Source of the DNA: Carposina sasakii
Lineage: Eukaryota > Arthropoda > Insecta > Lepidoptera > Carposinidae
Assembly (NCBI GenBank): GCA_014607495.2
Contig: CP053152.1
Location: 1,736,001 to 1,800,000 of the forward strand
DNA: 64,000 nucleotides
Reading direction: 5' to 3'
This document shows, piece by piece, positions 32,650 through 43,669 of the stretch (the stretch's first letter is position 1; each line of letters begins with the position of its first letter). Position numbers and translations under genes: made by a program. The notes below the pieces were generated by a model that was given only the letters and a program-made list of their open reading frames with translations, did not search any database and was not told the DNA's origin.

Positions 32650-33424
32650 ACGTATTTGAACACCTAAAATTAAAATATCTAAAGTTAAAACCCCGATGTT
32701 CAAAACCCCTAAAATTATAATACCTAATGGTTAGTTGCTCTAAGTTCTAAATGTTGAACAATTATTATATCGAAGGCCATAAACCCTAACTTTACAATAC
32801 CTAAACTTGAAAGATCTAAAGTTATAATCCCTAATGTTAGTTTGATCTAAAGATATAATCCCTAATTGGTCTATATAGGTATCCTGCCTTTTCCCCGAAA
32901 ATTGTTAAGCAGATTATCACTTCCCAACCAACGTTACGCCGATGTTTCACTTTGACAACTAACGATTAGCTAATTTTTGTATGACATAATGACACAAAAC
33001 CTTGGGCACATTTATCATTTGTCAAACATTTCACTAGACCTAAAACAAATAAGTTATTTTAAATAAGTATAGCAACAGAAATCTTAGGTTAGGTTATAGT
33101 GTGACAAACAACGCACGAGCTGAGCGAGCGAAACGAGCGTGCCGCGACAGCGGGCCGGCGAAGCGTCAGAAGCGAATTGTTTTTGTAAAAGGAAACAGTT
33201 AAGTTAGGTAAGGTCACATTAAAGATAAAGAAAAAATTAATTAATTAATTAATAATTTTATAATAAAGAAAAAAATAAAAATAACTACCTAAAATTAACT
33301 GTTACCTTTTACAAAAGCGATTCGCATCTGGCACATCGCCGGCCGCTGCCGCAGCACGCTCGCTTTGTTTTGAACATCGGGGTTTTTTACTTTAGATGTT
33401 ATAATTTTAGGTGTTCAATACGTA
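32650..33424. mobile_element. 775-bp foldback element O
   Basis: Outer arms of about 56 bp begin TACGTATTTGAACACCTAAA on the left and end TTTTAGGTGTTCAATACGTA on the right, including AACCCCGATGTTCAAAAC. A second inverted pair lies within: 33135-33200 (AACGAGCGTGCCGCGACAGC…GGAAACAGTTAAG) against 33285-33362. Between the outer and inner pairs the phrase TAAAGTTATAATCCCTAA recurs several times. No coding; class unknown. Confidence 0.75.
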
Positions 33425-33930
33425 GCCATCTCTTCTTCATCATTATCATCATATTCTTCTTTCTGTACTGTTCCTTCCACTTGAGGTCGTCTTGATATGT
33501 TACTTACTCAGAGTACCTACACGCAAATCCTCTTTTACTCAATTAATCAGCATTTCCATATTAAGGAAAAAAGCCTAGTTAAGCAGAAACTGCCGCGAGT
33601 AATCAGCTAGTACTCGTATCACATAAACATAAATGACACACCGAGCGGCGAGACTTGCGCGCGCGCAGCGTGACGCGTTATCAGAGTAGAACCATTTGGT
33701 GCCGTCTCTTTCTGTCGTAAATTTCACATTATTGCCATGCAAATTAAATGTGCTCCACTTTCTAATAATGCCATGAATTTGGTTGAGACAATGTTTATGA
33801 GAGATTTCTTGTTATTATCGCTGTTTGACGCCATTCTGTAAATAAATGCATTTTTCCGGAAATTTAAAATTGCAATAATTACATAAACACATTTACCTCA
33901 TACATTTACATTGGTCTCTTCAAAGCTAGA
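33425..33930. other. unique sequence
   Basis: A GC-rich spot lies at 33640-33680 (GAGCGGCGAGACTTGCGCGC). Nothing else recognised. Confidence 0.35.
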
Positions 33931-33932
33931 GT

Positions 33933-34029
33933 AGGCACTTTCTAGGCAAACATGTACCACCCTAGGCCGCATCTTGCTTAACATCTAGCACGATGGCGGT
34001 CAAATGTTTGCCTAGCTAATTGTAAAAAA
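33933..34029 (+). repeat. repeat M (TAGGCAAACATGTACCACCC), copy 1
   Basis: About 97 bp with internal TAGGCAAACAT / ATGTTTGCCTA inverted ends and an A-rich right end. An inverted copy is at 52150-52250, collinear including GGCGGTCAAATGTTTGCCTA and the A tail. Confidence 0.78.
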
Positions 34030-34059
34030 AAAACCTATAGACATGGCAGTGTTCTCGAA

Positions 34060-34240
34060 ATGGTGTAGCCAGAACTGCAGGATCATAAAAGATATCCCAT
34101 AGCCACGTTTAGCATAACGGGAATAGCATAAATGATCAGTGATAAGTTGTTACTCGTATGTTATCTATCGCCCGAGAGATTACCCGAGTTCCTTAGTCGA
34201 CCCTTACAACATGCACGGAAGGAGATGCAGCTAATGTCAA
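34060..34240 (-). repeat. SINE-2 body fragment
   Basis: AATGGTGTAGCCAGAACTGC, TTCCTTAGTCGACCCTTACA and CACGGAAGGAGATGCAGCTA, in the order seen at 17640 and 46450. Confidence 0.78.
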
Positions 34241-34297
34241 TATTCTCTCAATATCCCCCTCTCAACATAATTTTTAAATATTAAATTTTTAGTGTCT

Positions 34298-34425
34298 TGT
34301 GTTCGTGATCATGACTAGGCAGATCCGAGGGTCAGCGGAGGGTATAGGGCCCGGTGGCGGGCGATCCCTCAATAGAGATTTGAACTTCCGAATAGTGACG
34401 CCTGATACAATTCAATATTTAATTT
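34298..34425 (-). repeat. repeat N, single-arm copy
   Basis: The reverse complement matches 57287-57415, including GGATCGCCCGCCACCGGGCC and the flank GTCACTATTCGGAAGTTCAA. Confidence 0.85.
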
Positions 34426-34737
34426 TTAAAGTTAAGTCTTATTTTATCTAATACAAATACATGAACTTTACATTTATATCACCGTAAAAGTATGTAAACA
34501 AAACCGTTATAGAACCTTCAGATCAACTCGGAGGTGCAACAAGCGTGATGTTATTATAATGAGGTCCTGTAATGCGATTATAATGCCTCCATTAGATACC
34601 AAAGGTTCCTACCGAATGGATTTTGTGGGGTTGAGTAATGGCAAATGGCCAGTTGCAAGAGATTAGGTTCACTACCAAATCGACCCTGAGAATTTTTACG
34701 GAAATACACAAACATTTATTAGCCTATGGCACCACAT

Positions 34738-34876
34738 TAGTCTATTGCAGTTCACGTTTGGACGTAGGCCTCCCCCAGGGCAAACCAAAAGGCAACTGCC
34801 ATATGGAGGCTTCTGTGATCACGTTGGGCAGGCCGGTTGGACTAGGGGAGGCGCTGCTGCCTACCTACTGGTAACC
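34738..34876 (-). mobile_element. SINE-R with RTE tail, inverted, truncated
   Basis: TCTATTGCAGTTCACGTTTG…GGCCTCCCCCAGGGC is the complement of the RTE 3' end, followed by a degraded body (GGAGGCGCTGCTGCC). Target duplication not clear. Confidence 0.8.
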
Positions 34877-34879
34877 CAT

Positions 34880-36389
34880 CACCTCACGCCACTTCGAAAA
34901 TACAAAATAGGAATTTAGCAATATTTTTTTGACAAGACCTGAATCTTAAGTTGAATAGTAAAAGGGTAAGTATTAAGGGTGCGCTACATAATAATGTCAG
35001 AAATATCATCACGATCTTAACCACATGCTAGATATAAGGCTAGGTATTAAATTGCCAAGGGAAAGCTAAAACTGATCGGCAATCACAGCATCCGGGGCAG
35101 GCTGGACCGCAATCCCTAGAAACTCATATCGATACCGATTTATCGAGCTGTGTTATTAACTCGTTAGCACAACACTAGTGGGGGCAATCGTTTATCGACG
35201 ATTAATCGATGGTTGGTGTTATGTTGGATTTAATTGTATAGGAAATCTTTATAAGTCAGTAGATAAGATCAATAAAACAGAATGAAGGATTTTCGGACTC
35301 TGCCCTCCACTAACTACCCCTGCAACAACAACACTATAAGTCAGGATAGACTGAATGAATGGAGGGTGTAGGGCCCGGTGGTGGGCACACCCATAGTGAA
35401 TAGACTGAATGAATAAAGGTGACCACTGAAATGCAAGAAAGCAAAGACATGATATAATGTGAAATATGAGTGAATAAATTAAGGACAATATTTACCTTTT
35501 AGAAGCTTATAGCTTTGCATAGTTTTATTATGTGACAATAGTAATCCCACAATACTAGTGTGTGTGTATATCATATAACATTCGCAACATAACAAGAATC
35601 TACAAGTTTTGCAAGCAAATATTTCAATAGATATACAAATTATCGAAGAGGTAAGAAACAACTTACAGTGTTGCTATGATCTAGTATTTTCCCATAACCC
35701 AGCATATTGCTCAAGCGATACGGTTGCGTCACACTGCCCTATGGAACCTAGGGTGTTAGGACATCTAGACATTAGCTTGCTACACTAAAAACACCACTAA
35801 AATTGGTTCGGTAAAGGTTCACCTATTCATAGTTAGGGAGTTGAGTGACTTTTTACTTTGTAAATACTCTTTGAACAATGTTGGTTATTATTTAAGTTGA
35901 ATCAATATAATCCTACCAATGTCTTTTCTAGAAGCTAACTAGGTAGTATTAGGAAAAATAGTAAATTATATTCAGTAGACAGTTTCGAATTTCCCAGGCC
36001 ACCATCAAAAACAAATTAAACAAAGAAAAAAACTTCAAATTATTACACTATTACATCAAAGTATCTTAGAAATTAGTCATGGCGACCATTATTTAATCAT
36101 TCCAAATTATAAAAACGTAACAGAAGTGCTATTAAAATTCACTTACAGAAAGATGCGCTGACATAATAGAAAATTTTATTTGGTAACTGTTTCGGTTTAG
36201 TTTGTTTTACTGCGGTTACGTTATTATAAATGGTAGAGCTCTATGTCTTTGGCAATAAAGCTTAATACTTACTGCAAACATAAATGTTGCACTCACAGAA
36301 CTCAATGGGAAAATAAGTAAGATGAGTTTTAAAAATGGAAAAGTAAAAAATAAACAAACATAAAGGTTGTGTCGTCCATATTGTATTAG
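34880..36389. other. 1.5 kb mostly unique sequence
   Basis: A cluster of TCGATA-like motifs lies at 35125-35215 (CATATCGATACCGATTTATC; TTTATCGACGATTAATCGAT). A short copy of repeat N (GGGTGTAGGGCCCGGTGGTG) is at 35362-35402. No gene recognised. Confidence 0.35.
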
Positions 36390-36426
36390 AGTTCCGTAGG
36401 AGACGAGGATTTTAGGCCAATCGAGA
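36390..36426 (+). CDS. weak plus-strand exon candidate, 37 nt
   Basis: A 3' splice site (TCCATATTGTATTAG) and a donor (GAGA/GTAAGTT) bracket 37 nt with one open frame (SSVGDEDFRPIE). The sequence starts AGTTCCGTAG, close to a common repeat phrase, so a transposon origin is as likely. Confidence 0.15.
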
Positions 36427-37285
36427 GTAAGTTAATTATAATCAAACTAATCAAATTGTGCAGAACGATGTAGAAGTGATGGTTAATTTGTATATTCTGT
36501 AATAAAGTAAGTTAAAGATAAGGTCAGAAAATCCTCCATAATTGGATTTCAAATAATTAATTAACAGAACTTTTGAATAACCATGTACTCGTATCACTAG
36601 GTATCCAATATTCATTGATGTAATGATTAACGCCTAAACGTATACTGCATCAGTCTGCATCACCCATCGTCCTAGTATGATCACGAAAGATCAGTAATCT
36701 AATATAGCTTTTCAACATTTCCCATCGAAACCCTAAAACTGCACCTGTCTCTGCCACTGAGACGATTACCGAAGGATTAGGGACTGTCACGGTGCGTCAC
36801 AGGCGTTACAGCAAGGATACTCGTTTGATTTACGACAAAAACTGTGACGAAGCGGGCGGCTTTAAAAGGGTTTGTTTGTTGTGCATTAGTGTGATATTTG
36901 ATATCATTCAAACTTTTCTAAAATCTGCCCAAATATGTAATTTAAGAAGTGGGTATATTTTTAGTAGCACCTGGTCTATGATGGCAGTGTAAGAAAGGAT
37001 CTATAAAAGTGACGCTTATTTGACCGTTATAGACCCTCACTAATCAAGTAATCAATCATAGATGTGCTATAACTGCAATAACGTTACTTACATAGCAAAT
37101 TTTTGAAATGATTAAATAAGCTGGATGTTGTTAAAAGATAGATAAAACGGCTTAAGAGAATAGTAATTTCTTGTATGAAAAGATTTTTTCTGTGCCGTCT
37201 GCTGGCCGTCTGCTTATAATGTTCAGCAACAATTTACCCCGGACTCGTTTATTACAGCAGTGATGATCTCCGATCTCCGACCGTA
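36427..37285. other. unique sequence
   Basis: No gene or repeat recognised. Confidence 0.35.
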
Positions 37286-37289
37286 TTTC

Positions 37290-37612
37290 GGTCAAGGCGA
37301 CCAATCTCTACGGAGATTGGCCAAGTACGTAGGAGATATTATAGTGCACAAGTGTGTGCGCAAACACAGATGCACTCTCTATTCCGTTACTCTCATAGTC
37401 CGATGGGACGGAAAGCTGACACGACCGGAGAGAGATCAGGCGCAGGAACAACGGTTTTACGTGCCGTGCTTTCCGAGGCACGAGCTAAGTGACAATCTAG
37501 TAACATTAAAATCTGTACATGAAATAAATTCATTGGTATAGGCCCGTGACTGGGATCGAACTTACGCCTCCCGCCTGGAAGATTCACGTCTTAACCACTG
37601 GGCTATCAAATC
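37290..37612 (-). repeat. SINE-2-like tRNA-derived SINE
   Basis: The head at 37540-37612 on the minus strand has A box TAGCCCAGTGGTTAAGACG and B box GTTCGATCCCA. The body includes CACAAGTGTGTGCGCAAACA, CATAGTCCGATGGGACGG and CGAGCTAAGTGACAATC (plus-strand reading), phrases familiar from lepidopteran SINEs. Confidence 0.85.
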
Positions 37613-38660
37613 AGTATTGCCCCAACAGCCAATAGTGCATTATACCTTTTATAAAAGTTTATTCTTCATTGCATTAAGTCTGTTGTAAACTATGGAACAC
37701 ATTTTTTATTATCAAAGTAACAGTTCTTTTTAGTTTATTCCGCAATATCTTCTTTATTATTAGAATGAGATATCAGGAAGCGTCGTGTTTTTTATGTTTT
37801 TCTATAAAATATTGAATAATGCAGCGTCCAGTCGTGCGTGCAGTTTGCGCTGGTTTGATTTGCGGTAATACTGCTATATTGTGACTGGAAAGTAGGAAAT
37901 GTATTTTTACTTGTAAAAGTGCAGTTTTAGTGAAAATTTATAGAGAAAAGACGCTTACAGCAATAACAATTTAGTACAACTACGAGTAGTAATAATGCCT
38001 GAAATGCGGCGGTTGGCACTCGTCATCGACATCATCGACATCAACAGACCAGATTATATTCAATACTACATAACGCTTGAATTAAGCAGAAACTAATCAC
38101 ACAATAACCAAGTTAGTAAAACGTCGTAATTTTCCTAACAGTCAACAACTAAAGAGATGTTATATAACATTTTAAATGCTCCCAAGATTGCGTAAACATA
38201 ATAACCACGTTGCATGGGAAAGTGCAAATGAAGCAAGACAATGACACAAAAACAGACGGTCACTCCCTCTGCTGTTAATGGTAGTGCCACAAAATACATG
38301 TTACACTTCAATTGTTCCACTGTGCAAACGCCCTATAATCTGTAATTAGTTTTGTGAAATCATTTTCAATTGATGTGAAGAAAGAGCGATACACTAAGAA
38401 TGTGAGAATAGGTTTATTTTTTTTATTTTTTTTTATTTTTTTATTCTGATTTATTTTATAAGCCATACATCATATGATTAAGTCGGCTTGAAGAGAGAAT
38501 AGGTTTATTTAAATGAAAGTTGCGCGAACTTTGAAAAGACGCATTACTTACGTAGAAAACTATGGATGCTCGGGACAGTTGTGACGATGCATTTTAATTC
38601 AGTATACTCGTACATTATAGTTTTGTATCAATCAGTCGTGTCAAAGTTAGGGCTAACTCA
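37613..38660. other. unique sequence with T-rich tract
   Basis: A T/ATTTT-rich run lies at about 38416-38452. No gene recognised. Confidence 0.35.
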
Positions 38661-38667
38661 GTTTTTT

Positions 38668-38800
38668 GGCCGCGTGGAGAATAGAGTTTGTACCACCCTT
38701 TTGTCCGTGGGTATCGTACGAGGCGATTAAGGGAGGTGAGCAGCAGACAATATAGTCCAAAAATTAGACTGCGGTCTCCAACCCGTCCTTTTCATTAGGT
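38668..38800 (+). mobile_element. SINE-R, 5' half only
   Basis: GGCCGCGTGGAGAATAGAGT, GGGTATCGTACGAGGCGATT, AAGGGAGGTGAGCAGCAG and GACTGCGGTCTCCAACCCGT. The RTE tail is missing, so this is a broken or rearranged copy. Confidence 0.78.
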
Positions 38801-39805
38801 AGGATGCATGCAGCAAATTATTTCGAGACAGGCATTTTTAACGTTAAATCAAATAAACTAAAAAGTAAAACGTTAAGCCCATCTGACGTGAGAATTTAAT
38901 TGAAGATAAATGTGTTTCTGCCAGAATCAATCGCGCCTCCTCCATCTTGCGCATACGCATCTTTTATTACTTGGTTTGGCGCCATCCTGCTCCCTGTGGG
39001 TTTTATCGTAATCAGCCAAACGGCAATTTTCGATTGTATTTTTTTCTGCTTTGTCACTGTCAAATTGCTTTTTCTTTTTGCGTTAAAGGCAATGAACTGA
39101 TTTGTCAAGCTATTACTGTTTTTCACGTGTCTTGGTATGTCAATGGTATATATACATATATATGGTATCTAATCATAAAATATTTTTATATTAAGTATAC
39201 CTCTACCTACATTAAAGCGTTATTATTAACTAGTAAATTATCTTGTTGTGCGTATTTACTTTCAGCAATTGTGCTATTTTAAAAGATTTGTATGAAGAAA
39301 TCGAAAACGTGAAATTGACTCTACTGGAATTTATTATTTATTTTTTTCTATATCACTCGGGTGATTTTTTTTTTTTCATTTTCTTAATAATATTTCTATT
39401 ACGTATTAGAATACCTTCAACTGACGAAAAAATAACTCGATCTGGTAAAACCGGAATTTAAAAAAGATGATCAAATTCCTTACAAATGGTCACCTGCCAG
39501 TTGCATCATAATTAATTATACTTTTGACATCGCAAAAATATACAATCGGTCCAAATAAAAAAAAAAAAAAACAATGGCCCAAAATACTGCAATCTCGAGA
39601 TGGGCGATAAATTTGTCAATTGTTATTGATAGGTATCGATTAAAGATACGTTGTAATAATGCGTTTGCGATTATAATTTCGATTCAGTTAACGATGCTGT
39701 GTGGCTACAAGCATTTACATTACTTATATGAGTATTATACCCGTAAGGTAATTTTCCGGTGGATTCCCTAGAATACATGCTTCTAGAACACATTTTTACT
39801 ATTTT
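38801..39805. other. unique AT-rich sequence
   Basis: Includes an A15 run at about 39558-39572. Another TATCGATT/GGGCGATAAA cluster sits at 39600-39650. No gene recognised. Confidence 0.35.
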
Positions 39806-39816
39806 AACATTATCAA

Positions 39817-40009
39817 TCTGGCCGCGTGGTGCCGGCAGAGTAAAATTCGCACCACCCCATATCTGCCCGTGGGTATCGTACGAGGCGAATAAGGGTTTCC
39901 AGGAGGTGGGCAGCAGCGCTTCCCGTGTTGACAACATAGTCTAAAATACAAACTACGGTCACCAACCTCAACACACACAGTGGACTGCAATAGGCTGATG
40001 ATGATGATG
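39817..40009 (+). mobile_element. SINE-R with RTE tail, internally deleted, 11-bp TSD
   Basis: Head TCTGGCCGCGTGGTGCCGGC, body through CAGCAGCGCTTCCCG. Then the middle (from ACCAACC to CAGTGGACTGC) is deleted and the (GAT)n tail follows. A perfect 11-bp duplication AACATTATCAA flanks it (39806-39816, 40010-40020). Confidence 0.92.
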
Positions 40010-40020
40010 AACATTATCAA

Positions 40021-40745
40021 GAGCCAATAATTTCATCCTCACTTGGAGTTTTATTTTTATTTTCTACTAGTTAAACGACGACGAAATTCAAGATGAGATA
40101 TAGAGAAGATCTAAGGTAAGAGAACCATTAGTAGATAAGGAATGAGTGTATGCCAGTGCAATATACGCACACTAAAATTACCTGCGTGCAAGGAATTTTA
40201 TATAATGACGGTAACATAATATTTTGCACAAATGCATTGTGAAATTACGATGCGATAATGAATATCTCACACCTCCATTAACTTAAGTTTTTTTGCGAGC
40301 AACGTTTTAGAAACCACGTTTTTTACAAGGGTTTTTCATCTCGAGATTTTGCTCTTTTTTTTGCTGTAACAAAACGCTTAAGATTATATATGCGAGGGTT
40401 CCGCGAAAATGCGATTAGGGTCTAATGTGTCGTTTTTTATGGAATCGCGCCAATGTGACCTTTGCGTTTTATTGCGCATGCTCGAATATTCAAAAGAGAC
40501 AATGATACAAAAAATGGAAAAAACCAAACGATATATCTGACAAATGTTTGAATACAATGTATAGATCGTAAAATTAAATACCTGTAGAATTTTTGGAAGC
40601 TGTTATATTCTAAGCTGTTATATAAAATGTGATTTGAATTATCTGGCGTAACTCATTCGATACAGATACCTAACGATTTTGTTGGTAGCGACTGAACTAG
40701 AATAGGAATTATTTTTTAGCTTGAATTACCTCACTGGTAACTTTA
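40021..40745. other. unique AT-rich sequence
   Basis: At 40072-40116 a very good plus-strand acceptor (TTTTATTTTTATTTTCTACTAG) and donor (CTAAG/GTAAGAG) bracket 45 nt with stops in all frames. It could be an untranslated or decoy exon. Confidence 0.3.
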
Positions 40746-40747
40746 TA

Positions 40748-41126
40748 CAGGGTGTAAAAAGACAACACTGTTTTTTTAATACCTCGTATTCTTTGCAAGG
40801 TTACGATCATTTACGAACCAACCCTGGGAAACGACAAAAAAAATATGAAAAAATACTGTCATTTTATTGCAAGCAATGTATTCGTTTGATGCGCAAAGTA
40901 CAAATGTACCTACAAAATATTATAACATTTTGACATGGTATCTTTGAAAAAAAAAATTGTTAACCGATTTCAGATGGATTTATGTAAAAAAAAAAGATAA
41001 TATTAATGTAACTTTGGACCTCAATATCTTGGAAACCCGTGGTTTCCCAGGGGTGCTTCCATAGAAAAAAATGATCGTGATGTTATAAAGAATACGAGGT
41101 ATTAAAAGTTGTCTTTTTACACCCAG
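40748..41126 (+). mobile_element. MITE-B (CAGGGTGTAAAAAG ends), 379 bp
   Basis: Inverted ends of about 45 bp: CAGGGTGTAAAAAGACAACA with AATACCTCGTATTCTTT on the left, AAAGAATACGAGGTATTAAA and GTCTTTTTACACCCAG on the right. TA flanks (40746-40747, 41127-41128). Non-coding. Confidence 0.87.
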
Positions 41127-41305
41127 TATGGGTATAGATAGGTAGAAAATGTAGGTAATTTTCTTTTTAAGGTTTATTCTTGCTTACTAGCTTTAACTAA
41201 CTCTCCATCAGGTTAAACGGTGGGCAAATGCTTGCCTATCATATTTGCCTAAATTTCTCTGTAGTGATAGGGCGTAATGGTATTGTAATAACAAAACAAT
41301 CTTAC
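41127..41305. other. intron-like sequence
   Basis: AT-rich; it follows the donor GTAAGATTG of the cassette at 41306 on the minus strand. Confidence 0.4.
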
Positions 41306-41386
41306 CTTTGTTCTGTAGAGAGGGTTGGAGAAGTCCCAGCCGGGCGCCACAAACAGATACCCGCATTTTGATATCTTTCGGCTTGC
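41306..41386 (-). CDS. candidate minus-strand coding exon B, 81 nt
   Basis: The 3' splice site has a good tract (TTCTTGTTATTTGTCTGCAG). The exon ends ACAAAG followed by a strong donor GTAAGATTG. The length, 81 nt, is divisible by three and the base composition is clearly richer in GC than its flanks. All three frames are open. Frame 0 reads [18 protein letters not shown] then FSNPLYRTK, which looks very protein-like. The frame shared with the other cassettes reads [18 protein letters not shown]…. The exon starts GCAAGC after CAG, a GC-type 5' splice site, so this junction could also be spliced recursively. I do not recognise the protein. It is the best host-exon candidate in the window. Confidence 0.55.
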
Positions 41387-41630
41387 CTGCAGACAAATAA
41401 CAAGAATTTAATACATACTCGTATATATATAGCTTATATGACTGGTTTTATGCTACTTTTTATAATAGATATAACATTTTTTTAACTACGTATTTTTGTT
41501 GCGATGTAGACGTGATCCAACACGCGAATATAGATACGAACCGAATACCTATTTGATAAAATACAACTCTCTAGCCAGTAACTACATACTACTATTATAT
41601 AATAATAATATATATAATATTCACACACTA
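41387..41630. other. intron-like AT-rich sequence with splice tract
   Basis: Contains the polypyrimidine tract (minus strand) of the exon at 41306-41386. TA-rich at 41600-41630. Confidence 0.4.
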
Positions 41631-41847
41631 CACAACACATTAACCTAGTCCCACACTAAGATCCCTAAGGTCTTGTGTCGTGGGTACTAAGTAACGGTAT
41701 ATAAATACATAGATAAGTATAGAAACATCCATGACTCGGAAACAAACATCAATATTCATCATATCAATGTTTGCACCTACCGGGATTCGAACCCAGGACC
41801 TATGGTGTCGTAGACAGGGTCACTACCTACTAGACCAATCGGCCATC
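41631..41847 (-). repeat. SINE-1, copy 2
   Basis: Complement of a tRNA-derived SINE. The head at the right has GGTTCGAATCCCGGTAGG. The body and TGTTGTGTAGTGTG tail match 62431-62657 almost throughout. Confidence 0.9.
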
Positions 41848-42219
41848 AAATTGTAAAGTACTTGTTATTAAAATTACGGTGTAAGAAATAATATCTAAAT
41901 AAGTGAGATACAGTACAACACAAACAAATTATCTGTTACTTTTTTGATTTTTTTATTATAAAAAGTTCAATATAACAGATGACCTCAGCATCTGCTTCTC
42001 GATGGCTTCATGTCGGTTTAGTTTTTTTTTTTGGGAATACTAAACACTGCCTTGACGGATGCGAATTAAATTCAATCTCGTTTTTTCCTTATTTTTGGAT
42101 CTGCCAGATTTAGACGTGAGCCAATTAAAAACTTGATATGTGTACAAATTGAGAACCCTACCTTCAAAATGAAACGTAACGAAATACATACATATACATG
42201 ATGTTCATTGTGATACCTA
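41848..42219. other. unique AT-rich sequence
   Basis: Nothing recognised. Confidence 0.4.
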
Positions 42220-42221
42220 TA

Positions 42222-42711
42222 CAGGATGATTTTTGGTCGTCAACGTTCCAGAAAACTACGGAATCTCCTCATCATCACGACCATTTTTCTCCATGGAAGC
42301 ATACCTGGGAAGTGTCTGGTTTCCAAAATATTAGGGTACAAAGTTGAGTAAATAGACTGCGTTTTTCTGCATAATTGCACATTGACGCGTGTAGCAAGAT
42401 TTTTTCACGACAAATAATTAATATCTGTCTATGAAAAAACCCAAAATATTAGGGTACAAAGTTGAGTAAATAGACTGCGTTTTTCTGCATAATTGCACAT
42501 TGACGCGCGTAGCAAGATTTTTTCACGAGAAATAATTAATATCTGTCTATGAAAAAACTAGCATAGACACTGGTATAAATTTCGACCGATCAAGTAATAA
42601 AAAAAAACAAAAAAAAAATTACATCGTTTCCCAGCATTTTTTTGGCATAAATTTACTTCACTTTATAGAGTACGTACCCTTCGTTAAGGGTGGCAACGAA
42701 AAAACATCCTC
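42222..42711 (+). mobile_element. MITE-C (CAGGATGATTTTTGG), copy 1, with internal 118-bp tandem duplication
   Basis: Left end CAGGATGATTTTTGGTCGTC, right end CGAAAAAACATCCTC, TA on both sides (42220-42221, 42712-42713). Inside, 42323-42440 is repeated at 42441-42558 with only about two differences. The second copy of the family (60550-60894) has a single unit. Confidence 0.85.
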
Positions 42712-42781
42712 TAGAATATCACTTGCATTTCCATGTCAATTACGTAAGAACACAAATTATATATTAACTTACAAAATGAGG

Positions 42782-42846
42782 CCCCAAGGGCTTGAGGTTA
42801 CTCATGATACTTCCTCAAAGACCGTTGCCCTCAAGTCCTTAAGTGG
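42782..42846. repeat. stem-loop AAGGGCTTGAGG / CCTCAAGTCCTT
   Basis: Arms 42787-42798 and 42831-42842 pair over 12 bp with one G-U or mismatch, loop about 32 nt. GC-richer than the flanks. Could be a hairpin RNA or a repeat end. Confidence 0.5.
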
Positions 42847-43224
42847 GTTGATACCTACACTTTTACGAAGAATATAATTATATGTCTTTATTTAGCAAAT
42901 ATTTACATTGCTTATTTGCATTTCTGTGTCAAAATCTTCATTCCTGTTCGTTTTTTTTTTTTTCATACTCGTATAATTATCGTTATATTTAACATACTTA
43001 TTAGTATTCATTTAACTTGTATATTGTACACACAGAAAACATAAATGATAATAATATTAAAAAGATAAAGTACAAAGGCGAGCTTATCTCTGATAGAGAT
43101 TTCTTCCAGCTAACATTTTGTTTATGCTCAATGATATAAAATATGCATAATATTTGCACATGAGTGCGCGTTGATGTCTTTTTAAGGCAAAATTAAATTA
43201 TATTTTATACAGTCATAAAATATA

Positions 43225-43669
43225 CAGGGTGTTTGTGACAGCCGGGCACAAATTGACTTCAGATTATGATTCTGAGGTAGAAAACACTGAAAATTTTCGC
43301 AGGAAAATTCCAAAATTTTCAGACATTTTTTTTTCATATTTTCAGGAAAAAATAGTTCAGTTTGTTAAATTAGACTTTACATAATGACTTAAAAATAAAA
43401 TTTTAACCAAACGATGATTTAAAAAAAAATTGCTCTCAAAAAAGTTCAAATAGGTAACTGAGCAACCCTAATGGCGAGTCACAAGTGATCCAAAAAACAA
43501 CAATGTGTCACACAATAACCAATAAGCCCATATTAGTCACAGGATCGCCTGGTAGCATTGGCGCGGAGAGCAAAGATTACTGATAATCAAATCAAAAACA
43601 CATTTCCTGCGAGCAATAACACTGTCGGATAACTCAACAGAATGGTACTTGTTCATCACCCACACCCTG
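43225..43669 (+). mobile_element. MITE-E (CAGGGTGTTTGTGACAG), 445 bp
   Basis: Left end CAGGGTGTTTGTGACAGCCG, right end CACACCCTG, flanked by TA (43223-43224, 43670-43671). The short termini are followed by non-palindromic interior. Confidence 0.78.

Noticed and set aside
36266..36302. 28-nt minus-strand microexon candidate (FCECNIYVC) with acceptor TTATTTTCCCATTGAG and donor GTAAGTATT
   Set aside because: Splice sites are fair but the exon is very short, breaks frame and does not share the GTAAG start of the ladder; chance is likely.
37260..37541. 93-codon plus frame
   Set aside because: Falls inside a tRNA-derived SINE; the frame is incidental.
40072..40116. Plus-strand 45-nt exon with strong splice sites
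   Set aside because: Stops in all three frames and opposite strand to the ladder; could at most be untranslated.
40181..40205. Another minus-strand CAG/GTAATT juxtaposition
   Set aside because: Pyrimidine tract is weak (TTCCTTGCACGCAG), the donor lacks G at +5, and it is only about 1.1 kb from the better site at 41386.
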